A stretch of DNA of 13,197 nt from Kerstersia sp052103615 (GCF_052103615.1 NZ_JBQEKA010000086.1:1-13197), one strand, 5' to 3'; positions 1 to 7,512 are shown, numbered from the stretch's first letter. Made by a program: numbers and translations. The notes: a model not told the origin generated them from the sequence alone.

Positions 1-10
1 TATTTTGATG

Positions 11-33
11 CTGCCCAGGTTTGCCCCTGGCAG
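11..33 (-). terminator. Hairpin downstream of the merR-like gene
   Basis: On the minus strand CTGCCAGG, a six-base loop and CCTGGGCAG form an 8-bp stem with one bulged G, about 20 nt past the stop codon of the MerR-family gene. The bases after the stem (CATCAAAATA) are not a T tract, so intrinsic termination is doubtful and the window edge hides what follows. It may be a 3' end stabiliser or the end of the rpmI-to-merR transcript. Confidence 0.3.
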
Positions 34-53
34 CCTCCCGTCACAGCGCGGCC

Positions 54-446
54 TCAGGAAGCCGCCGAGGCCAACAGGGCCGAGATATCCTGCAACTCGC
101 TGCGCAAGGCTTGCATTTCCGCACCGCTCAGGCGCACTGCTGCTTCCGGGTCATGAGCGGCCGCGTCACGGGCATCGCCCAGACGGTTGCGCGCGCCGCT
201 GATGGTGAACCCCTCTTCATACAGCAAGGAACGGATGCGGCGGATCAGCAGCACTTCATGGTGCTGGTAATAACGCCGGTTGCCGCGCCGCTTGACCGGC
301 TTGAGCTGGGTGAACTCCTGTTCCCAGTAGCGCAGCACATGCGGTTTCACGCCACACAGATCGCTGACTTCACCAATGGTGAAATAACGCTTGGCCGGAA
401 TAGGCGGCAAGGCCGCCGTGCTGCTTTGTTCTTCAGTGCGTGTCAT
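54..446 (-). CDS. MerR-family transcriptional regulator (ihfA-linked)
   Basis: A small DNA-binding regulator of the MerR superfamily. The N-terminal winged helix-turn-helix is clear: the PPIPAKRYFTIGEVSDL stretch, then HVLRYWEQEF, the wing with KRRGNRRYY and the helix HHEVLLIRRIRSLL (about residues 16-80 of 130). The C-terminal part is a short Ala/Glu-rich helix without the cysteines of metal-sensing MerR proteins, so no effector can be named. This type regularly follows ihfA in Burkholderiales; its targets are unknown to me. The frame is open further upstream: ATG at 467 and GTG at 509 are alternative starts. GTG-509 has an AGGGA about 8 nt upstream, but residues before PPIPAKRYF are not conserved in the family. 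I chose the ATG at 446 because it gives a family-like length; it has no good Shine-Dalgarno. The gap to ihfA is 93-156 nt depending on start, and I see no gene in it. Confidence 0.85.
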   Translation of the reverse strand: MTRTEEQSSTAALPPIPAKRYFTIGEVSDLCGVKPHVLRYWEQEFTQLKPVKRRGNRRYYQHHEVLLIRRIRSLLYEEGFTISGARNRLGDARDAAAHDPEAAVRLSGAEMQALRSELQDISALLASAAS

Positions 447-602
447 GTCTGGATGTTCGGGCTGCATCGTATAAGGCCGGTAAAGCCGGCTACGGTCAGA
501 GACCGGCACAGAACCAGTCCCTACCGCCGAAAATCGGGAAACACCGTGACGGGGCAGACGCTAACTTCACCGCCCTTCCCGTCCCGGCAGGCATCCCCTA
601 GA

Positions 603-929
603 TTAAACGGACAGGTCTTCCGGGGTCAAACCCGTGGATTCCACCGCGCTCTTGAGCTTTTGGCTGGCGTGGAAGGTCACGACACGGCGCGCGGCAATGG
701 GAATCGCCTCGCCAGTCTTGGGATTGCGCCCGGGGCGCGGCGGTTTCTGCCGCACCTGAAAGTTGCCAAATCCGGAAAGCTTGACCATATCGCCCGTGGC
801 CAGCGCCTCCCGAATTTCGTCAAAAAATGTATCGACGAGATCTTTGGCTTCCCGTTTATTCAAACCGACCCGCTCGAACAGCATATCTGCGAGTTCGGCC
901 TTGGTCAGGGTACGCGTTTCTGTCGTCAT
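603..929 (-). CDS. ihfA: Integration host factor subunit alpha
   Basis: Alpha subunit of the IHF heterodimer, the nucleoid protein that bends DNA by about 160-180 degrees at specific sites and supports sigma-54 promoters, recombination and replication initiation. The 108-residue protein is a full-length HU/IHF fold: N-terminal helices (TKAELADMLFERVGLNKREAKDLVDTFF), the GFGNFQVR beta turn, and the DNA-wrapping arm PRPGRNPKTGEAIPI with the intercalating-type proline, then the closing helix ASQKLK. A GGGAG stretch about 10 nt upstream supports the ATG at 929. It starts 20 nt after the pheT stop, so it is co-transcribed with pheST as in E. coli. It is a full-length copy with nothing missing. Confidence 0.97.
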   Translation of the reverse strand: MTTETRTLTKAELADMLFERVGLNKREAKDLVDTFFDEIREALATGDMVKLSGFGNFQVRQKPPRPGRNPKTGEAIPIAARRVVTFHASQKLKSAVESTGLTPEDLSV

Positions 930-949
930 ATCCGATTACTCCCAGCGAT

Positions 950-3367
950 TCAGGCGCGCAGACGCACGCCGCGTGCCTGCAAGGCGCCTATCAGGCTGTT
1001 CATGCAAGCGTCAACACGCTCGTCAGACAGGGTTTCTGCATTGTCCTGCAACCAGAAGCGGAAGGCCAGACTCTTTTCTGCATCCGCAGGCGCCGCCGGA
1101 TCCCGCCAGACATCAAACAGACGCACATCTTTCAGAATCGCCAGACTGGCATCCGACTTGCGCTGGGCGGCCACGGTATCAAGCAAATCCTGCGCGCTCA
1201 GCGCCGCCGAAGCCAGCAAAGCCAGGTCACGGATGACCATGGGCTGCTTGGAAGCTTCTGCCGCATCCGGCACAGTCGCCGGCAACACAGTATCCAGCAC
1301 CAGCTCGAACACGACCGGCGCATGACGCAGATCTGCCTGCTGCACCAGACGCGGATGCAGTTCGCCGATCCAGCCCACCGCAACGCCATCCAGCTCAACC
1401 CGCGCGCTGCGCCCAGGGTGCAGCGCCGGATAAGCGGCCGCCACAAAGCGCAGCTGTGCCGCACGCTGGCCAAACAACGTTTCCAGGTCGCGCTTCACAT
1501 CATAGAAGTCCACCTGGCGCACAGGCAGCCCCCACTGTTCGGCATCTGCCGGGCCCCAGGCCGCAGCGGCCAGGTGCAGCGGCTGCGCAATGCCAGCAAC
1601 GTCCAGCCCCCCGTCCGCCACGGCGGCATCACGGCGGAACACGCGGCCCAGCTCGAAAACGCGCACGCGGCTTTGCTGACGGTTGGCGTTATAGCGGATA
1701 TTGGCCACCAGCCCGGCAATCAGGCCGGAACGCATGACGGACAAATGGCTGGCAATCGGATTCAACAGACGGATCGGATCGGCATTGCCTGCGTAATCGC
1801 TTTCCCAGTCACTTTCCACAAAGCTGAAATTGACCACTTCCTGATAATCCCGGCTGGCCAACAGATCACGCACCGCATGCGGGCTATGGCTGGCTTCCGG
1901 CTGCGCCTGCATGGCAGCGCGCGCCACCGGCGGCAAATCAGGAATATTTTCAAACCCGTAGATGCGCGCCACTTCTTCGATCAGGTCTTCTTCGATCTCG
2001 ATATCGAAACGGAAGGAAGGCGGCGTGACGATGAAGTCGTCGCCTTGCCGCTCGAAGGGCAGGCCCAACTGGCTGAAGATCGCGCCTATTTGCTCACTGG
2101 CGATTTCCAGGCCCAGCACCTTGCGGCAGCGTGCCGCGCGCAAGCGCACCGGCTTGCGCTCAGGCAAGGCGGCAATGTTGTCATCCACCGGGCCAGCCTG
2201 GCCGCCGCAGATATCCAGCACCAGACGGGTAATGTATTCCAGGCCTTCCGGAATGCCCTGGAAATCCACGCCGCGCTCATAGCGGTGGCTGGCTTCCGAA
2301 GAGAAGCGGTAGCGGCGCGCCTTGCCGGCGATGGCATCAGGCCACCAGAACGCCGACTCGATGTAAATATTCGTGGTGGCCGTGCTGACCGACGTCGCCT
2401 CGCCCCCCATGATGCCCGCCATGCTTTCCGGCTGCCCGCCAGCGGCGACCACGCCGATATCGGCCTGCAGCGTCACGGTCTGCCCATTGAGCAGCGCCAG
2501 CGTTTCGCCTTCACGCGCCCAGCGCACACTCAAGCCAGCGCCGTTGCCCGGCACTTTATCGAGGTCAAAAATATGCGACGGACGCCCGAGTTCGAGCATC
2601 ACATAATTGGAAATATCCACCAGCACGGAAACACTGCGCTGGCCGGCGCGCTCCAGGCGCGTCTTCATCCAGTCCGGCGTTTGCGCCGCGGCATTCACGC
2701 CACGCACGATACGGCCGGCAAAACGGCCGCACAGATCCGCCGCCTCGATGGTGACGGGCAGGCGGTCGGCCAGCGTGACCGGCACCGGCGCGGCGCCAGG
2801 CGTCTTCAGCGGCGCGCCCGTCAGGGCCGCCACTTCCCGCGCCACCCCCAGGATGGACAGGCAGTCGGCGCGGTTGGGCGTCAGCTTGAGCGTGATCAGC
2901 GTGTCATCCAGATCCAGTGCGGCACGCAAGTCCTGCCCAGGCCGCAGACTGGCAGGCAGCAGCATCAGGCCGTCGTGCTCCTGGGACAAACCCAGCTCAC
3001 GCGCGGAACACAGCATGCCAGCCGATGCGACACCGCGCATCTTGGCCGTCTTGATCTTCATGCCGCCAGGCAGCTCGGCGCCAACACGCGCCAGCGGCAC
3101 CAACAGGCCTGCAGCCGCATTCGGCGCGCCGCAGACAATTTGCAGCATTTCACCCGAGCCGTCATCGACCTGGCAAACACGCAGGCGGTCGGCATCCGGA
3201 TGAGGCGCGATAGCAGTGATCTTGGCCGCCACCACCCCGGAAAAAGCAGGCGCGGCAGTCTCGGTTTCCTCGACTTCCAGGCCTGCCATCGTCAATTTAT
3301 GCGCCAGCGCGTCGCTGGACAGATCGGGATCGACCAGCGTGCGCAGCCAGGATTCTGAAATTTGCAT
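950..3367 (-). CDS. pheT: Phenylalanine--tRNA ligase beta subunit
   Basis: Beta subunit of the cytoplasmic alpha2-beta2 PheRS, which binds and edits Phe-tRNA(Phe). The 805 residues cover the whole family length (about 795-810). Visible in order: N-terminal helix MQISESWLRTLV; tRNA-binding OB domain at about 40-150 (HPDADRLRVC, IVCGAPN, PGGMKI, GMLCSARELG); LTPNRADCLSILG; B3/4 editing domain at about 210-385, including NYVMLELGRPSHIFDLDK and ASHRYERGVD; B5 at about 402-475, ending in RFDIEIEEDLIEEVARIYG; catalytic-like module; and the FDX-ACB anticodon domain at about 710-805. The frame stays open for 28 codons upstream, but the ATG at 3367 begins the conserved N-terminus 16 nt after the pheS stop, so translation is probably coupled. 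A GAGGGCGG stretch lies upstream. Confidence 0.98.
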   Translation of the reverse strand: MQISESWLRTLVDPDLSSDALAHKLTMAGLEVEETETAAPAFSGVVAAKITAIAPHPDADRLRVCQVDDGSGEMLQIVCGAPNAAAGLLVPLARVGAELPGGMKIKTAKMRGVASAGMLCSARELGLSQEHDGLMLLPASLRPGQDLRAALDLDDTLITLKLTPNRADCLSILGVAREVAALTGAPLKTPGAAPVPVTLADRLPVTIEAADLCGRFAGRIVRGVNAAAQTPDWMKTRLERAGQRSVSVLVDISNYVMLELGRPSHIFDLDKVPGNGAGLSVRWAREGETLALLNGQTVTLQADIGVVAAGGQPESMAGIMGGEATSVSTATTNIYIESAFWWPDAIAGKARRYRFSSEASHRYERGVDFQGIPEGLEYITRLVLDICGGQAGPVDDNIAALPERKPVRLRAARCRKVLGLEIASEQIGAIFSQLGLPFERQGDDFIVTPPSFRFDIEIEEDLIEEVARIYGFENIPDLPPVARAAMQAQPEASHSPHAVRDLLASRDYQEVVNFSFVESDWESDYAGNADPIRLLNPIASHLSVMRSGLIAGLVANIRYNANRQQSRVRVFELGRVFRRDAAVADGGLDVAGIAQPLHLAAAAWGPADAEQWGLPVRQVDFYDVKRDLETLFGQRAAQLRFVAAAYPALHPGRSARVELDGVAVGWIGELHPRLVQQADLRHAPVVFELVLDTVLPATVPDAAEASKQPMVIRDLALLASAALSAQDLLDTVAAQRKSDASLAILKDVRLFDVWRDPAAPADAEKSLAFRFWLQDNAETLSDERVDACMNSLIGALQARGVRLRA

Positions 3368-3383
3368 GATGAAAGTACCGCCC

Positions 3384-4403
3384 TCAATCGTTGAACTGGC
3401 GCAGGAAACGCAGGTCGCCTTCGAAGAACTGGCGCAGGTCATTGACGCCATAGCGCAGCATGGTCAGGCGCTCCAGGCCGGAACCGAAGGCAAAGCCGAT
3501 ATAGCGTTCCGGGTCTAGGCCGAAATTGCGCACCACTTGCGGGTGCACCTGCCCCGAACCGGAGATTTCCAGCCAGCGGCCACGGTTGGGGCCGGACGTG
3601 AACATCATGTCGATTTCCGCCGAAGGCTCCGTGAACGGGAAGAATGACGGGCGGAAACGCAGCACCAGGTCATCCGTCTCGAAGAAGCGGCGCAGGAAAT
3701 CGGTATAGACACCCTTGAGGTCGGCAAAGGAAATGTCTTCGGCGATCCACAGGCCTTCCACCTGGTGGAACATGGGCGAGTGCGTCGCATCGCTATCGAC
3801 GCGGTAGGTGCGCCCCGGCGCAATCACCTTGATGGGCGGCTTGTTCATGCGGGCATAGCGCACCTGCATGGGGCTGGTGTGCGTGCGCAGCACCAGCGGC
3901 AAACCACCCGAATCTTTCATATCGACGTAGAACGTATCCTGCATGGAACGCGCGGGATGGTTCTCGGGATTGTTCAAGGCTGTGAAATTGGTCCAGTCGT
4001 TCTCGATTTCGGGGCCATCGGCCACCTCAAAACCGATGGAACGGAAAATTTCTTCGACCCGGCGCCAGGTGCGTATCACCGGGTGAATGCCACCCACGCC
4101 CCGGCCGCGGCCGGGCAGTGTGACGTCGATTGTCTGCGATGCCAGGCGCTGGGCCAGTTCGGCTTCTGCCAAGGCTTCGCGACGCGCATTGAGCAATTGC
4201 TCAATGGTCTGCTTGGCCTGGTTGATNNNNNNNNNNTCGCGCTTTTCCTCAGGCGCCAACTGCGCCAGAGCCTTCATCTGCGCCGTCAGGGCGCCCTGTT
4301 TGCCTAGGAAACGGGCCTTGGCGTTTTCCAGCGCTGCCGCGTCGGCGGCCTGCGCGAACAATTCACGCGCCTGGGCAATCAGGTCTTCGACCATCGTCGT
4401 CAT
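3384..4403 (-). CDS. pheS: Phenylalanine--tRNA ligase alpha subunit (contains N gap)
   Basis: Catalytic alpha subunit of PheRS (class II aminoacyl-tRNA synthetase), which activates Phe with ATP and charges the 2'-OH of tRNA(Phe). It is 339 residues as drawn. The N-terminal coiled coil (about 1-85) carries LGKQGALTAQMKALAQL. The catalytic core starts after TIDVTLPGR and GGIHPV. It contains motif 2 (GRTYRVDSDATHSPMFHQVEGL), the aminoacyl site region RPSFFPFTEPSAE, and motif 3 (FGSGLERLTMLRYGVNDLR). The ATG at 4403 has AAGG about 11 nt upstream; a second in-frame ATG lies three codons later, and the upstream extension to 4487 is not family-like. Ten Ns in the coiled coil hide about four residues without breaking the frame. 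It sits downstream of rplT after a 202-nt spacer with a terminator-like hairpin. Confidence 0.97.
   Translation of the reverse strand: MTTMVEDLIAQARELFAQAADAAALENAKARFLGKQGALTAQMKALAQLAPEEKRXXXXINQAKQTIEQLLNARREALAEAELAQRLASQTIDVTLPGRGRGVGGIHPVIRTWRRVEEIFRSIGFEVADGPEIENDWTNFTALNNPENHPARSMQDTFYVDMKDSGGLPLVLRTHTSPMQVRYARMNKPPIKVIAPGRTYRVDSDATHSPMFHQVEGLWIAEDISFADLKGVYTDFLRRFFETDDLVLRFRPSFFPFTEPSAEIDMMFTSGPNRGRWLEISGSGQVHPQVVRNFGLDPERYIGFAFGSGLERLTMLRYGVNDLRQFFEGDLRFLRQFND
4227..4236. other. Run of 10 Ns inside pheS (assembly gap)
   Basis: Ten undetermined bases fall in the PheS coiled coil, between the codons for EEKR and INQAK. Both flanks are PheS in the same frame, so the join is real, but the N count may be a placeholder. 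From memory of E. coli PheS, the segment between EE and IN has seven residues; here it has six, so the true gap may be 13 rather than 10 bases. Confidence 0.95.
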
Positions 4404-4605
4404 GGAAATGAACCTTTGAACACGTGCCTGAGCACAATCTCCGCGCGTCTGCGCGAGGTCTAGCGAGGCGATATCCAACGGGAGCAATGCTCCCCGACTT
4501 GTTAATTAATTAAGCAGCGGCCGTCCGCACTGAGGCAGGCAGCCGTCAAAACACAAACGGGACCACTACGGCCCCGTTTGCCACTACATCAGCTGCACCG
4601 TGCTA
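4404..4605 (-). other. rplT-pheS intergenic spacer
   Basis: This 202-nt spacer lies inside the operon. Reading in the direction of transcription it holds a strong terminator-like hairpin (separate entry), then the AT-rich palindrome TTAATTAATTAA (4502-4513), then a second perfect palindrome GGGAGCAATGCTCCC (4480-4494) with no T tract, then the pheS ribosome binding site. No conserved protein is encoded. The layout is that of a leader able to set pheST expression apart from the ribosomal protein genes. Confidence 0.5.
4545..4580 (-). terminator. Intrinsic terminator/attenuator between rplT and pheS
   Basis: On the minus strand CAAACGGGGCC, loop GTAGT and GGTCCCGTTTG form an 11-bp stem with a single G-U pair, followed by TGTTTTG. 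It begins 25 nt after the rplT stop. The stem and T-rich tail fit an intrinsic terminator, leaky enough to let pheST be transcribed or controlled by attenuation. E. coli has the pheM attenuator at the same operon position. I did not find a convincing Phe-rich leader peptide upstream of the stem, so active attenuation is unproven. Confidence 0.65.
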
Positions 4606-4965
4606 TCAGGCAGCCAGCGCTGCCTTGGCTTGTTGTACCACAGCAGCAAAGCCAGCCTTGTCACGCACTGCCAGATCAGCCAGCACCTTGCGGTCCAGGT
4701 CGATCGAGGCCTTCTTCAGGCCAGCGATGAAGGCGCTGTAGGTCACGCCATGCTCACGCACAGCGGCGTTGATACGGGTGATCCACAGGGCGCGGAAAGT
4801 GCGCTTCTTGGCACGACGGTCACGGTAGGCATATTGCCCGGCCTTCATGACCGCCTGCTTGGCGATCCGGAAGACATTACCGCGGCGACCGCGGTAGCCC
4901 TTGGCAGCCTTCAGAACTTTTTTGTGACGGGCGCGTGCCGTTACACCACGTTTTACGCGAGGCAT
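4606..4965 (-). CDS. rplT: 50S ribosomal protein L20
   Basis: Large-subunit protein needed early in 50S assembly, binding 23S rRNA domain II. The 119 residues match the family length (117-120). The N-terminus MPRVKRGVTARARHKKVLK is the extended basic tail. It is followed by the signature AKGYRGRRGNVFRIAKQAVMKAGQYAYRDRRAKKRTFRALWITRINAA and the globular C-terminus with GLKKASIDLDRKVLADLA. The ATG at 4965 has a strong AGGAGA 8 nt upstream and begins 15 nt after the rpmI stop. In E. coli L20 represses translation of its own operon; whether the leader here supports that cannot be read by eye. Confidence 0.98.
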   Translation of the reverse strand: MPRVKRGVTARARHKKVLKAAKGYRGRRGNVFRIAKQAVMKAGQYAYRDRRAKKRTFRALWITRINAAVREHGVTYSAFIAGLKKASIDLDRKVLADLAVRDKAGFAAVVQQAKAALAA

Positions 4966-4980
4966 CTCTTATCTCTCCTA

Positions 4981-5178
4981 TCAGGCGAAAGGCAGCATGG
5001 CTTTCACCGATGCCACGTCAGCGCTGTGAACGGCGGTAGAGCCGCGCAGCTGGCGCTTGTTCTTGGTCGTCTTCTTGGTGAGGATGTGGCGTTTGAAAGC
5101 CTGGCCCCGCTTGATGGATCCGCTGCCGCGAACCACAAAGCGCTTTGCAGCGCTTTTCTTGGTTTTCATCTTAGGCAT
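4981..5178 (-). CDS. rpmI: 50S ribosomal protein L35
   Basis: Small basic large-subunit protein of 65 residues, the usual size. MPKMKTKKSAAKRFVVRGSGSIKRGQAFKRHILTKK is the family signature, with the C-terminal RGSTAVHSADVASVKAMLPF. The ATG at 5178 has AGGAA about 8 nt upstream. The frame happens to stay open for 49 codons upstream (to 5325), but that stretch is not conserved and lies in the predicted leader. It is the first gene of the operon here; infC, the usual upstream neighbour, is absent. Confidence 0.97.
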   Translation of the reverse strand: MPKMKTKKSAAKRFVVRGSGSIKRGQAFKRHILTKKTTKNKRQLRGSTAVHSADVASVKAMLPFA

Positions 5179-5387
5179 GAAAATTCCTGCAGTTTGAAAA
5201 ACGAGACGGCGGGCGCTCTCTTGCCGACAAGCGGACGAAGACAGACTTGAAAACCCGACATCACTAAAATGAGCTATTCCTGAACCACCGGCACGGACGC
5301 TAGACCCCGGCCAGGGCGACTGCAAACAGCCCTTGATTCCAGATCACCACAGGCATAACGCCCACGGCAGACCCAGGAAAGCTTTCG
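5179..5387 (-). other. Long 5' leader of the rpmI operon
   Basis: About 200 nt lie between the predicted -10 and the L35 start. No known protein is encoded; in particular nothing resembles the IF3 C-terminus. It contains GC-rich inverted segments (for example GGGC/GCCC around 5316-5335) that could fold. A leader of this length upstream of rpmI-rplT is a plausible place for L20 feedback, but I cannot show a 23S-like mimic from the sequence alone. Confidence 0.4.
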
Positions 5388-5421
5388 ATTATATCGCTTT
5401 TTTGGTTTTGGCGTTTGGATT
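5388..5421 (-). promoter_or_regulatory. Predicted sigma-70-type promoter for rpmI-rplT-pheST-ihfA
   Basis: On the minus strand a perfect -10 hexamer TATAAT (5388-5393) is preceded by several A tracts (CAAAACC, AAAAAAGCG) and TTAAATCC in the only AT-rich stretch of the region. The -35 is poor (AAACGC at 17 bp), so activity would rest on the -10 and the upstream A tracts. It points at rpmI and away from yciI. About 60 bp upstream lies a short odd palindrome, ATGCCCTGGGCAT (5446-5458), of unknown meaning. Confidence 0.6.
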
Positions 5422-5504
5422 TAATACCTTAGCCATCACACCACAATGCCCTGGGCATCAGGCCGCCGGCAGCCGCCGCCACGCCTGCGAACGGCCCCAA
5501 CCAG

Positions 5505-5798
5505 TTAAATCAGCACCTGGTCGGGGATGCCTTTATGCCAGGAATACAACTCGTAGCGCTCGCGCAAACCATGAATCCAGAAGGGGTCTTCACGCAATAG
5601 CCGTTCGGCAGTCGCGCGGTCAGGCGCTTCCAGTATCCACAGCGCCCCGACTGAAGGCCCGTCTTCCTGCTCACGCAACGCGCCGCCGATGCGCACCAGA
5701 TCATGATTGGCCTTGAGCCATTCCAGGTGCGGCTCCATCTGCGCCTGACGCACATGCGCCATGGCCGGATTGTCATAGAAACGAACGATATACAGCAC
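5505..5798 (-). CDS. YciI family protein
   Basis: A 97-residue protein of the YciI/YCII superfamily (dimeric alpha-beta fold of the ferredoxin-like type). The start MLYIVRFYDNP is the first strand. The helix with PHLEWLKAN carries the conserved His (residue 24), followed by GALREQEDGPSVGALWILEA and the conserved segment EDPFWIHGLRERYELYSWHKG. Homologues are small and mostly of unknown reaction; some are fused to enzymes of aromatic degradation. The start is GTG, with AAGGGG about 8 nt upstream. It lies 45 nt after comM on the same strand and could be co-transcribed with it. I give no specific function. Confidence 0.9.
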   Translation of the reverse strand: MLYIVRFYDNPAMAHVRQAQMEPHLEWLKANHDLVRIGGALREQEDGPSVGALWILEAPDRATAERLLREDPFWIHGLRERYELYSWHKGIPDQVLI

Positions 5799-5843
5799 GC
5801 GGCGCCCCTTTTTTGCGTCAGGTTCATAGGAAAGAGCGTCATG

Positions 5844-7349
5844 CTACCCCAGCGGCCGCCGGTATTGCACGGCCTGCGCCACATGCGGGGCCTGAACCTG
5901 CGCAGCATCATCCAGATCGGCAATCGTGCGCGCCACGCTCATGACACGATGCGCAGCCCTGGCCGACCACCCCAGGCGCAGCATGGCATCATCGAGCAGG
6001 CGCTGCGCCGCCGGTTCCAGGCCGCAGACCTGACGCAGCCGGGCCGGCGCCAAATGCGCATTGCTGCAACCCTGCCGCGCTTGCTGGCATGACCTTGCGC
6101 TTGCCACACGCTGCCGCACAGATTCGCTGGGTTCTCCGGGCGGCAAATCCAGCCATGCCGATTCCGGTGCCGACAATTCCAGCTGCAAATCTATGCGGTC
6201 CAGCAAAGGGCCGGACAAACGCGCCCGATAGCGCTCCCGCGCTTCCGGACTGCAGCGACACGCCCGCACCGGGTGACCGAACCAGCCGCAAGGGCAAGGA
6301 TTCATCGCCGCAATCATTTGGAAACGCGCCGGATAGACCACCCTGCCCGCCGCGCGGGCAATCGCGACCACACCCGTTTCCAGGGGCTCGCGCAGCGCTT
6401 CCAGCGCCGCCCGGCTGAACTCCGGCAGCTCATCAAGAAACAGAACGCCATGATGCGCCAGCGTGATTTCACCCGGCTTGGGCCGGCTGCCGCCGCCCAC
6501 CAGCGCCGCCGTGGAGACAGAATGATGGGGCGCGCGAAACGGCGGCGACTCTGTCAATGCGGGGCGCTGGCGCAGCAAACCCGCCAGGGCTGCGGCTTCC
6601 AGGGCCTGGCGCTGCGCCAGCGGCGGCAACAGCCCGGGCAAGCGCTGCGCCAGCATGCTCTTGCCTGTGCCCGGCGGGCCCAGCATCAATAAGCCGTGAT
6701 CCCCTGCCGCCGCGACCTCCAGCGCACGCCGGGCGCTGGCCTGCCCCCTGACATCGGACAGACACGGCGCCGGCGCCGCGGGCGCCAGCGGCAGCGGTGG
6801 TACGCCCGGCAAGGCTTCGCGCCGCTCAAGATGCCCCGCCAGGGCCTGCAGGCTGGGCGCGCCGATGACATCCAGGCCTGGCACGTTTGCCGCCAGGCGC
6901 GCGCTTTGCAAAGGCAGGTAGAGCCTGGCGCCAGCATCGGCAGCAGCCAGCGCCATGCCTAACGCGCCCGCAACCGGCACCAGCATGCCGCTCAGCGACA
7001 ATTCACCTGCGAAGATATCTTTTGCCAGTGCCGCCTGCCCTGCCGCGCCATCCGCCAGTTGCAGCTGGCCGGAAGCCAGCAGCACACCAAGCGCAATCGG
7101 CAAATCGAAACGGCCGGATTCCTTGGGCAAATCGGCCGGGGAAAGGTTGGCCGTCAGCCGTCCGGCAGGAAATTCGTAGCCGCTGCTTTGCAGCGCGGCG
7201 CGCACGCGTTCGCGGCTTTCCCGCACTTCAGCATCCGGCAAGCCGACGATCTGGAACGCAGGCAGGCCAGGCGCCAGATGGACTTCCACGCGCACAGCGG
7301 GCGCTTCCAGCCCCGCCAGCGCACAACTTCCCAGTACGGCCAGAGACAT
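5844..7349 (-). CDS. comM: ComM/YifB-family AAA+ ATPase (Mg chelatase-like)
   Basis: A hexameric AAA+ helicase that in naturally competent bacteria drives branch migration when incoming single-stranded DNA is integrated into the chromosome. It is 501 residues, normal length. The N-terminal ChlI/Lon-like domain (1 to about 190) begins MSLAVLGSCALAGLEAPAV and holds FQIVGLPDAEVRESRERVRAAL and NLSPADLPKESGRFDLPIA. The ATPase has Walker A GPPGTGKS (about 224-231) and Walker B VLFLDE (about 302-307). The family's four-cysteine element follows: NPCPCG at about 351-356, then CRC at about 364-366. The C-terminal Mg_chelatase_C domain closes it. The ATG at 7349 with GGGAGG 4-5 nt upstream is preferred to the ATG at 7361. 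Its presence hints at, but does not prove, competence. Confidence 0.95.
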   Translation of the reverse strand: MSLAVLGSCALAGLEAPAVRVEVHLAPGLPAFQIVGLPDAEVRESRERVRAALQSSGYEFPAGRLTANLSPADLPKESGRFDLPIALGVLLASGQLQLADGAAGQAALAKDIFAGELSLSGMLVPVAGALGMALAAADAGARLYLPLQSARLAANVPGLDVIGAPSLQALAGHLERREALPGVPPLPLAPAAPAPCLSDVRGQASARRALEVAAAGDHGLLMLGPPGTGKSMLAQRLPGLLPPLAQRQALEAAALAGLLRQRPALTESPPFRAPHHSVSTAALVGGGSRPKPGEITLAHHGVLFLDELPEFSRAALEALREPLETGVVAIARAAGRVVYPARFQMIAAMNPCPCGWFGHPVRACRCSPEARERYRARLSGPLLDRIDLQLELSAPESAWLDLPPGEPSESVRQRVASARSCQQARQGCSNAHLAPARLRQVCGLEPAAQRLLDDAMLRLGWSARAAHRVMSVARTIADLDDAAQVQAPHVAQAVQYRRPLG

Positions 7350-7477
7350 GCCCCCTCCCATGCATCAACATGCCAGGAGTATGGCCCCTCACCTGCCCGC
7401 CGAATAGCGCAAGCGTGCTGAAAAGATCACGCCTGCGCCAGGCGCCGCCTCCGCGCCATCGCACTCAAGCGCCCGGG

Positions 7478-7512
7478 CCGCCTGCCGGGCGGCTGGCCAG
7501 GCTCGGCCAGCC
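7478..7512 (-). terminator. GC-rich hairpins after ubiK
   Basis: Starting about 10 nt past the ubiK stop, the minus strand forms GGCTGGCC, loop GAGCCT, GGCCAGCC (7491-7512), a perfect 8-bp stem. Directly after it a second GC stem forms (GCCGCC/GGCGGC, about 7478-7493, sharing bases with the first). There is no T tract, so this is either a Rho-assisted or weak terminator, or a 3' stabilising structure between ubiK and comM. The rest of the 173-bp spacer (7350-7522) holds no gene. Confidence 0.4.

Noticed and set aside
1..600. tRNA gene near the merR end of the pheST-ihfA operon, as in some relatives
   Set aside because: No T-arm (GTTCGA-type) or cloverleaf was found on either strand in the visible part; one could lie left of the window.
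21..1325. 434-codon plus-strand open frame over merR, ihfA and the pheT end
   Set aside because: It runs antisense across three real genes and their intergenic gaps; composition is that of a shadow frame.
827..3358. 843-codon open frame on the plus strand opposite pheT
   Set aside because: It is the antisense of a certain pheT in high-GC DNA, the product is Arg/His/Gln-rich with no recognisable domain, and it overlaps ihfA as well.
4502..4513. TTAATTAATTAA as a cloning linker or all-frame stop cassette
   Set aside because: No other vector-like sequence is nearby and the flanks fit a natural operon spacer; a 12-base AT palindrome can occur by chance.
4546..4584. Twelve-codon GTG-started frame MANGAVVVPFVF between rplT and pheS, a possible Phe leader peptide
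   Set aside because: It has only two Phe codons, no Shine-Dalgarno, and lies inside the terminator stem itself, so a stalled ribosome could not switch it in the usual way.
5179..5325. 49-codon in-frame extension upstream of rpmI as a longer L35 or an infC remnant
   Set aside because: The translated residues do not resemble L35 or the IF3 C-terminus, and the ribosome binding site fits the ATG at 5178.
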